In this document: one piece after another, positions 56,101 to 64,000 of the stretch | Layout: every line of letters starts with the position of its first letter | Numbering within the stretch: the first letter of the stretch is position 1 | Assembly: GCA_963971425.1 (NCBI GenBank) | Contig: OZ020519.1 | Coordinates: 4,232,028-4,296,027 of the forward strand | Origin: Bryoerythrophyllum caledonicum | Taxonomy: Eukaryota; Streptophyta; Bryopsida; Pottiales; Pottiaceae | Reading direction: 5' to 3' | DNA length: 64,000 nucleotides | Notes under the pieces: generated by a model | The model's database searches: none | What the model saw: the letters and a program-made list of their open reading frames with translations, nothing else | Told to the model about the DNA's origin: nothing | Position numbers and translations under genes: made by a program

Positions 56101-56927
56101 GCCGGACTGGAACTCGTACGCCTGTATCCATTCCGGAACTCCCTAGAGTTTCGGATGGGCCCGCAACAACCCTTCGTACTTGGGATCCGGGGTGCCTATC
56201 AGCTCCCGGACGTATGCCTCCTCACGGATGCCCCAAGCAACTTTGAGGAATCCGTCACAACCCATGGTTTTCAAACTCTCCTTCATGAAGTTGTATTCAT
56301 TCGGGTCTGTGGGGATTTCCGGCAACACCCTCGTCAAGGATGGGAGCGTAGTTGCCGGCTCTTTGTCTCGCTTCCCTCGCCTATCTTTTTCGGTTCTCTT
56401 CTTCTTGGCCATGGGGACCGTCTTCATCGGGTCTGCCTTCTTCCTCACTTTCTCTCGATGTTGTCCCTACACGCACCGTCCTCACAAAACCCCTCCCTAA
56501 CAGACACACGTGCGTTCTAACCGTCTAAACTAACAAACCCTAACGGCCAGCGGTTAGGAGAATGGGAGAGAGAGAGAGAGAGAGAGCGCTAGAGCAAAAG
56601 TGCAACATGCAAAGAAGACAGAAAAAGAAAAAGGTTTCCCTCGCGCCATGGCCTTTTGTAGCTGGCCATTCGTACGGCTGATGATGACAGCTGATGGTGA
56701 CAGCTCCGGATGACAGACTTTTCCGGAGTTCCGCCAACTACTCCGGCTGTCTATTTAGCAGCTTTAGGATCAATTAGGGATTTCAACCGGGTTCATCCGT
56801 CTTTAATTTTACAAACGAACTATAAGTTTTATTCTAGCATAGACTATCGTAACCATTTAACTAATTTTTTTGTCTTTGCCGGATTTTCAGGTTAACTTCC
56901 GGCACCTTGTGGGAACGGTTTCCCACA
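53108..56927 (-). mobile_element. 3.8-kb TG...CA element with 5-bp target duplication (retroelement-like)
   Basis: Begins TGTTGCAG and ends TTTCCCACA, flanked by CAGAA at 53103-53107 and 56928-56932. Joining the flanks restores the GAA-rich satellite. TG...CA ends and 5-bp duplication are LTR-retrotransposon features, and the minus strand holds gag-like frames, but I could not find a terminal LTR pair or any pol domain. It may be a gag-only or LARD-like derivative. The element is strikingly rich in TCCGGA. The GTGCACTGGAGCCCCATCG run at 54330-54350 recurs near 60651. Confidence 0.6.
54581..56448 (-). pseudogene. Decayed gag-like coiled-coil protein
   Basis: One minus-strand frame runs from 56448 to 55000, broken by in-frame stops at 56143 (TAG), 55876 (TGA), 55468 (TAG) and 55216 (TAG) and ending in TGA at 55000. 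It continues in another frame as 55003-54581 (ATGA overlap). Order: a basic start (MAKKKRTEKDRRGKRDKE), a globular part (LKTMGCDGFLKVAWGIREEAYVRELIG; FRDLKHQNAKLVLGFPNPIF), an acidic Ser/Glu segment, coiled coil (SLKAVHLQVSTMYKSNTELEKKVMHL; QAEARANTSAAALTGVQEALNFL) and a Pro-rich tail. This resembles plant transposon gag-like proteins in layout only; no zinc knuckle was seen. Confidence 0.55.
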
Positions 56928-56932
56928 CAGAA

Positions 56933-57499
56933 GAACCAACAAAACCTGAGGAACCATAAGAAGTGAATCTAGTGTCATATGTAGAGTAAATTGTTTGTGC
57001 CATGGATTGCAATGTAGTCTATGGCATGGATTTCGAAAAAATCATGAGTTTGTGGCATGGATTTCAGAAACTTCTAGCCTTTGTTCCAAATCTGAATTCA
57101 AGCCATTAAATTATATTTTCTAAATTTGAGTTCAACAAATGAATTGAAGCTTATGAAGTCTATTTTTCATCCAATTAGAATATTCAAATGATTTATCAAA
57201 TTGGATAAATTAATGCATACTGATCTTTTGGCCTATAACCACGGTTGATTGATATTTTGATTTTCTCTAAACATGAAAGTGTTGGTAAACTATATGTGTT
57301 GGCACTATAGGGTGCACCTTTGATGATATTTTCAAATAAAAATTAAGCTTACTTTCAATTTGAAATGAATTTTTATTGTTTATTTTTTTAAAAATCTGAA
57401 TGATCTCAAACTTTCTCAAAAAAATCTATGGTTTTTGTGACATAGTAAAGGCATGTGATCTCATCCTTAAAAAAATGAGGAGGAAAAATTCCACGTTTA
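56933..57499. other. AT-rich spacer, no gene seen
   Basis: Remaining end of the GAA-rich satellite then AT-rich sequence. TGTGGCATGGATTTC occurs twice near 57000-57070. No coding region was supported. Confidence 0.35.
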
Positions 57500-58120
57500 T
57501 TTTAGGAAGAGTTAAAGCACATAGGAGAATAGAAATTCTAGGGGGTCTTGGCGTGCAGCAGGCCAAGGTAGATGCGTTGCAGAAGATTCCTGCCCCAACC
57601 GACGTGTCACGACTTTGAGCTTTTCTTAGTTAGGCAAATTACTATCGCCGATTTGTTAAGAACTTTATCTTGATTGCTAAGCCGTTGACTATTCTGACAA
57701 CGAAGGATCACTTATGGACTTGGAGACGGGAACAACAGCAGACATTTGTTGCTTTGAAGTTGAAGCTCAGTTTAGAGCCTGTGCTGCGGCGTCCGGATCC
57801 TATACGACCCTGTCAATTGCACAGAGAATAGAGTGTTGTAGAATTGAGGGCAACGTTGACTCAAAAAAATGATGATAGACAAGAGTACGTTGAAGCGTTT
57901 GCTTCTACAAGCAACAACAACGCGGAGTCCAACTATTCATCCTATGTGAAGGAGGTCTTGTTCGCAGTTTGGGCCCTATTTGTATGCGCGACGTTTTACG
58001 TTGGTGACCGACCATTAGCCTTTGAAGTGGCTCCTGGAGTCTGACAAGCTTACTAGCAAGCTCGCTAGGTGGGCTTTGTTGCTTCAAGAGTTTGATTTTG
58101 AGATTGTACATTGAGCCGAC
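57500..58120 (+). pseudogene. Ty3/gypsy retrotransposon remnant (RT C-terminus to RNase H)
   Basis: Conceptual reading across several stops and shifts gives VQQAKVDALQKIPAPTDVSRL, then ANYYRRFVKNFILIAKPLT, WTWRREQQQTFVALKLKL and VLRRPDP, then RATLTQKNDDRQEYV, NNAESNYSSYVKEVLFAVWAL and FYVGDRPLAFEVA. This is the standard order of the reverse transcriptase thumb/connection and RNase H region of Ty3/gypsy Pol. Stops after DVSRL and elsewhere make it non-functional. No integrase, gag or LTR was found beside it. Confidence 0.85.
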
Positions 58121-59366
58121 ATCACCAACTTAGATGCGGATGGTCTATTTTGCAATCCAAGGCCTTTGGAGGAGGACCTGACTAGTGCTAGGTGGCACGG
58201 GGACTATGATAGGGAGTCAGCCCCGAGGTGGCATGTAGCGACATACCTCACATTGATATCTGTCTCCACATCAAAGTTGCCTTATTTGGCATCGGATGAG
58301 GAACCGGATAGGACCCAAGTTGTTAGGAATGTAAAGAAAGACGGTCCAGTCTTGCATAAGCTACAACATGGGACACTTCCTCTCGTAGTCTAGTAGTTCA
58401 TAGTTCTCAAAGTTAACCAAAATTATCCTTAAGCGAGCCCACCTAACCAGATCGTGTCTAGGAATTTTTATAGTGAGTCAAACTTTCTAAATCTAAGGAC
58501 AATTCACACTTATTACCCAAGCACATCTCGGAGGATGGCTTCCCTGATACCTCAGTGACCGATAACAAGTAACTACAAGTGTTTAGTTTAAACTCTGTTG
58601 TGCGTCAGAGTAGTTTTCTGGTAAGCTTTTACAATGCCCAGAGAATCACTGCCCTTCGTTCTCACAGTCCAAAGGCCACAATATCCACAATCTAACTCTA
58701 CACCTTAAAAGAGTTGAAAGATTGCAGCTAGTTCACCGGCCTTCACAATCTACCAAAAAATAGTCTCGGTAAATCGATCACGCAAAATCGGGTTCCAAGT
58801 GCAACCTCACCCAATGAATCAATCAAAGAAGATAGAAGAATCACAACAGTCTAATGCTAAACAAATCACATAAGCAAGACAACATTCCACGGGGATCGTC
58901 GGACCTCATCCACTATAAGGGTAGAAATCCCAGAATACTCCGGACTCAGGCTTAGCCGGGATCTCTCTCGGTGTACCAAGAGGGGGGATATCACCCCTCC
59001 TCCCCACCAATCCAAAAACTTTCTACTTAAAAGAGGCTATCATAAATAGCCATGGGCTTCCCGGAGTCCATCCGATAAGCAACTCTTGCTCGTCCAACCG
59101 GTTAAGGGTTTGGAGTAGATCCTGGATCTTACTCCACCATCAAACTTGGATATCCCACTCCCTCCGGAAGCCTCAACTCACATTCAACCACATAACATTC
59201 AACAAGCCACAACCTTGCACATCCTAGCAAAGACTCACTAGGAGAACTCAACCCTCTCCCTCTCTACTCACACAAGCTCAACAAAGACTCTAGACACAAG
59301 TAATGAAGGCAAGACATAAGCAAAAAAACAAAGAGAAGAGTTATTAAACCAATAGCCCAAGGCTCC
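58121..59366. other. Region with TCCGGA-rich and low-complexity segments, no gene seen
   Basis: 58900-59170 shares the TCCGG-rich wording of 53108-56927 (CTCCGGACTCAGGCTTAGCC, CCCTCCGGAAGCC). A 75-codon open frame at 58166-58393 may be further decayed gypsy sequence. No gene called. Confidence 0.4.
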
Positions 59367-60460
59367 TTAACCTCTAAGAGCCTAAGTGTACGTGGGGCGT
59401 ACGTTTTGGATTTTGGGCATGTACCTTTGAGTGGAATAAATACTCCGATTCTTATGAAAATTTTATACTGTATTGTCCTTCATGGAATCTATATGGGGAA
59501 TTTTTCAAATATGATTTTGGACTTTTGGTTCAAAAGTTATTATCCTTTGAAGGTCAAAATGGGGAGTCTTGACAATTAGGGCAGCCATGTCAACCAATGC
59601 AATTTGAAGAGAAAAATGGGGCAGAATTTTGGGACAGAAAGGGCGAGGAAAGGAGTCCAAACTTCTATGCACAAAGTCCAAGTGGAAAAAGCTTTGAAAT
59701 TTATTAAAAGAGTTATTAAAATATTAAAAAAAAAATAGCAAACAACTAGCCGTCAGCTAGTTTTCCAACGTCCCACACCGGAAGCGGGCCCGCCGAGATT
59801 TCTTTTTTAAAAAAGTTTAAATTTTTTCATTTTTTTTTTTCATTTTTTTTTTCTTTAAGTCCAGCTACAAGGGCTATCAAGAGCAGGACGAATCGGCCAC
59901 CCAATTTCCAGCACTGCCCTTTCTCATAATGCTTTATTTATTCCATATATTCATGAAAATTATTCATTTTACTAACTTTAGTCCTTTTTTCTAAAATTAG
60001 TGAAAAAATAAATTGAAAGTTTCCACCATCGGGATTCTCAAATGCAACAACTTGTATGAAACAAACAATTTCATATCACTTATGTAGTAATTGTCATCAT
60101 TTTGTACCCCGTTTCACTAAAGTATATATTTCTATATCTATTACCCCTCGAATTGACCTCAAATTTTGCACACACATAGCTAATACCATATAAGTCATAT
60201 TGGTAAAAGATTTGATTACATTTCAATGTAAAAACTAGAAGATATGCCTAGTCAAAGTAGGCTGACCTCGTCGGGCATGGGGGGAAAAATACTTTTCTTT
60301 GCACTTCAAACGCTATAATCTTCACATTCGTGCGGTGGATTGCAACCAAATTTTTATTGTTAGCTCATATACATGTCTATTTTAAGATTGTAAGGTTAAA
60401 AGTCTAAAATTAGACTTTAATGTTAGATTTTGTTGCCACTTGTTGATGATGGCAGTTTTG
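59367..60460 (-). repeat. TTAA-type element, family 1, diverged reverse copy
   Basis: Starts TTAACCTCTAAGAGCC and, like the reverse complement of 46560-47490, continues with TTTTGGATTTTGGGCATGTACC. Near 60300-60450 it again matches (GTGCGGTGGATTGCAACCAAA, TTAAGATTGTAAGGTTAAAAG, ATGGCAGTTTTGAAATG). The middle is diverged and the far terminus is missing. Confidence 0.55.
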
Positions 60461-61654
60461 AAATGTTTCATGAGTGTACTAGCTATGCATAGTCACTGGC
60501 GGACAAAACGGCATCTAGCTCCTAGGATTGCATAGTCACTGGCGGATTACCAATTAGGCCGGTAAACCGCAAGACTCCCGGTCTGAGACTGGTAAACATA
60601 CTTAACAATGCTTGGTAAGCGGAAAATTCACTCAAGTGATAGTGACCAAGTGCACAATGGAGCCCCATCGACATCACTACTTTCACTCTAGCGTTAATCT
60701 ACCGCACCTAGCAACATCCTATTGGTTGATACGATACATCCACAATAGCACATAACATAGGCACATCTGGAGGATCTCTCCGGAGGAGTAGAATTAGCTT
60801 CCGTTAGATCCATGGAAGAATTGACCGGAAGATTGAGTTTAAAAACTCAACCACCTTCCTCAAATTGTTCCCTCCCACTTGTTTAGGTCAATCTTGAAAG
60901 CGTCAGTGTTACCAATAGAGCTATGTCGTCCGGAATGGACTAGCTCCGTGATGTGCTTGTATTTACACCAATCACTCTACTAAACCTATTACAAATTCCG
61001 GTCCGGCCCGCAAAAACACACAAGTATACCGGGCAACCCGTGCACTACTCCAGAACACTTTTCTAGATTAATGTGGATGTAGGCATCTCACATATTTTGA
61101 ACACACTAAACAAAATAAAATAACAATTTACTGCTCAAGCGAGGAGATGACTCTATGCTAGGAGAACAAGGGTTTTTTTTTGCAGATAATTTTCCGGGAG
61201 ACTGGCTCGAGACCGGGAAAATGACAGAAAATTTAGGCAAGAATAGGGAGAGGGAAGGAATTTGGAGAACAAAAGATGACTTGCCACAAGGCCGGGACAA
61301 TGGAAAGGAAGAAAACAGACAAAGAACATACGCACTAGTAACAAGAATTCACAATTCTAGGACACACAAGGTCTAAATAGAGTCTGTCGGGAGACTTTCT
61401 CTAGACCAAAAAGAAAAGATAACCATGAATCATCCTAGGGAAAGAAAATGAGAGCAACAAGTGAAAGAAGAGGATTTACAAACAAGGAAAATCCAACAAT
61501 TGGCAAGAAGCACCTGGTTTCACAATTTTTGCTACCTCCTTGTTGCACCCGCAACTTCCTTCAATCGTAGTTTGGTCTTTGATTCTTCTCACCGCGATCA
61601 TGAACCTTCTCACACCGCCTCCATATCTTGTAATCCCTACTTCCTTGTTGCACC
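60461..61654. other. TCCGG-rich and spacer sequence, no gene seen
   Basis: 60640-60960 is related to 54300 onward through GTGCACAATGGAGCCCCATCG and TCCGGAGGA-type wording, so it may be a solo fragment of the 53108-56927 element family. The rest has no supported features. Confidence 0.4.
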
Positions 61655-61915
61655 CGCAACGTCCTTGCAACTCTTCACTTCAAACCCTAGTTTGAAACCC
61701 TCGAGGCTTCACAACCTTCCTTCACTTGTTCAACTCCTCTCCTCGCAACGGCCTCTTCATCCGCAACCTCCTTGCAAATCTTCACTCCAAACCCTAGTTT
61801 GAAACTCTAGTTTGAAACTTTTCAAACCCTCACGGCTTCACGACCGTCTTTCACTTGTACAACTCTTTTCCTCGCGGTAGCCTCTTCACCCGCAACCTCC
61901 ACTAAATCTTTCTCT
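61655..61915. repeat. ~135-bp tandem duplication
   Basis: Two copies of GGCTTCAC-ACC-T-CTTTCACTTGTTCAACTC-TCCTCGC and CCTCTTCA-CCGCAACCTCC, each near AACCCTAGTTTGAAA. A shorter CCTTGTTGCACCCGCAAC repeat precedes at 61541 and 61642. Confidence 0.8.
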
Positions 61916-64000
61916 CTCAACCCTAGGCTTCTTCTTCTTCACTACATAGATGCAACTTCTTCAAAACCCTCTTTGTGATGGCCGCATGTCGTCAACGTCT
62001 TGGGCTCATGCTACCCGATTGATATCCGATACCCAATTGATATCCAATACCCGGTTGGTACCAGGTACCGACCGATTATCAACCGAGATATATATTTATT
62101 ATTATTATTTTTTCTTTTTCCTTTCATACAAAATAAAATTCCTATTCTTTCAAATAAGAATTTAAGTTTTCGACAACAATTAACCTAGAAAGGAAACCTA
62201 AACAATTAAACTAGAAAGAAAAACTAGTAACTAGTTGTAGTATAGAAATTCGATCTTTCATTGAACTCTTCAAATTCACTCCGTGCAATTCAATTCTAGG
62301 AACTTCCATGGGGAATGGATCTTTTCGTTTAATGTATAAGTAGCTTAAGGTCACATGAAGGTTGTAATTGTATTTGTTATTGAATTAACCAAAGTATACT
62401 TCTTTAAGGAATTAATTATTATTCCGGGAACACTCTTAGTCCAATCAAATTGATAGTAACTTTAGTATCCAGTAGATGTATCCATGATCAATTTGATAGT
62501 CACAACATTGTAAATTCCTTTACCTTAGTCCATATTACGAATGGTATTATGCCATTTTGCGTAATTGAAATTAGGGTTTTGATACTTAACTCATGCAATT
62601 CTCCCGTTCCTCTTTACTCCATCTTTACTTCTTGTAATTCGATCTTAATCCTCCCTTGAGATCACCTTATGTAGGTCAAATGCCTTGATCACAATTCATG
62701 GATTCTCACACATCAATTTACCGTCCTCATCTTCTTTAATTACAAAGACTCAATTAATTCTAATTATAATTATAATATTCTCTTGGATGGAGGTTGCGCA
62801 TACCTCCTATCCAGTAGATTATCTTTAATTGAATTAATGGTTTTGTATGTCCAATCATTCAGTAATTCATCTAGTGGATATGGTTGGCCAAACACATTAT
62901 CCAATAGAACATAATTCAATCAAACATTCACATTTCCATATGACTTTGTATTTCTATATTATAATTTGAAGCATGTATCTTACTCTCAGACTTAGTAATC
63001 TACACTTAAATCAAATTGATAGAATAACTCAAGTCTTAGCTATTGTAGGATCATCATCTCTACAATTAACTGATTTAATTCCAATAGATAGCCACGGCTG
63101 TAGCTCCCAAATAACCCTGGACTTCTTGTGGACTTGCTTATAAAAAAAAAGCCCCAAAGTCCAAGAAGGTGGCTCTCTACCCCCTCCAAACCCTAATCCT
63201 CAACAATGGATGAGAGATGTCCGGACAGATGACATCCATAGCTTGATAGTTTCATCCAAATTCCAGACAATTTTCATCCAAAGTCAGTTCGGACAGTCTC
63301 ATCCACTGTACAGATTCATCCACAGTTCTATTTTTTACCCATAACTACTTTAGTAACTTCAAAAAATTACTACATGGACCTTACGATAAGCTCAAATCTT
63401 CGGTTAACAGTGAATGGCCTTAGCAAGGCCATCCGGTAATCACAAAGTCCACGTGACCTTACCGGCACAATTCATCTTCACTGATCAACGTTACATGACA
63501 TCGCAACTTGCCAATGCACCATCCAATTGCAGAAGGTGGTAATTGCTCCGATTACAATGCCAAAAGATGTTGAATGTGGTGGTGAGCGGCACGGTTGGCT
63601 GCAAAGCCAGTACCCACGTAAATGTATCGCTGTACCTGAAGCCCGGCCTCTAACACAATCGCAAGCCCCGTACCGATACCGGCAAATAGCTCCACGAGGG
63701 TAATATCTCATTTGGTGGTCACCACTCAATAGCGCAAGCCAACAACGGAGTGGAAGAGTTTAGTGAGAGATGTGGAGCATCTAGAGCGTCCACGATCTCC
63801 TGGCTTTGACGTATGAGCTCTAACTGGGTCCCTCAAGGAGCAAGTGGATCTTTGCAATAACACGTAGGAATCTCCACTGATAAGTGATCACATGATTCCG
63901 ATACCCCCGACATAAAAGCATTTATCTTCTCCAAAAGCGTGGAACCACATGGCAAATTGGATGCCAAGGCACTGCACCCAAATATAGCATCCGCCAAAAA
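61916..64000. other. AT-rich region to window end, no gene recognised
   Basis: Contains repeated GATATCC-ATACCC wording near 62018-62065 and a T-rich run at 62095-62125. ORFs at 62450-62659 and 63478-63729 have no motif support. Confidence 0.35.

Noticed and set aside
53108-56927. Complete LTR retrotransposon
   Set aside because: TG...CA ends and a 5-bp duplication are present, but no paired LTRs and no pol domain were found, so only a retroelement-like call is made.

Overview
The window is a repeat-rich stretch of nuclear DNA from a green plant (streptophyte). The evidence is three intron-containing genes of plant type, with GT-AG introns of mostly 80-500 bp: a TIP41-like phosphatase regulator, a DA2/GW2-like RING ubiquitin ligase and a family 2 glycosyltransferase. 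A U1 snRNA-like gene sits behind a plant-style upstream element plus TATA box, and a CACTA transposon and a Ty3/gypsy remnant are present. I cannot name the species. The 2A-bearing LINE and the abundant TTAA-flanked elements are not typical of flowering plants as I know them, which hints at an early-diverging lineage (inference only).

Layout. 1-1300: TTAA-flanked repeat (with an 82-bp retroposed insertion) and a foldback element. 1460-4121: TIP41-like gene. 4600-7500: foldback and TTAA-type repeats, minisatellites. 8302-11140: DA2-like gene. 11887-25853: one very large, apparently intact non-LTR retrotransposon on the minus strand, about 14 kb, flanked by an 11-bp direct repeat. 27094-29176: decayed reading frame of unknown family. 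31680-31905: U1-like snRNA gene. 35223-37119: glycosyltransferase on the minus strand. 38200-49200: an archipelago of short non-autonomous elements, including TTAA-flanked elements with CCCC-type ends, a 350-bp inverted-repeat family and a tRNA-derived SINE. 49197-56932: a nested stack in which a GAA-rich satellite is split by a CACTA element (itself carrying a SINE) and by a 3.8-kb TG...CA element with decayed gag-like frames. 57500-58120: Ty3/gypsy reverse transcriptase/RNase H remnant. 59367-64000: more fragments and low-complexity DNA.

The most interesting system is the LINE with its SINE partner. The LINE encodes a 1104-codon ORF1 and a 3119-codon ORF2 frame with AP endonuclease, reverse transcriptase, RNase H, a zinc-finger-like motif and a C-terminal segment with a PD...E pattern. 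ORF2 carries an exact-period internal duplication (424 codons) of its 2A peptide plus N-terminal domain: the upstream 2A has lost its NPGP proline, the downstream one is intact. The last ~120 bp of the LINE are shared with the 3' part of tRNA-derived SINEs elsewhere in the window. Both end in a hairpin whose stem is kept by compensatory or wobble changes, followed by a TTCTT-type end and no poly(A). This fits a SINE mobilised in trans by a LINE that recognises the 3' tail.

All gene models come from reading splice sites and protein similarity by eye; no alignment or database search was run.
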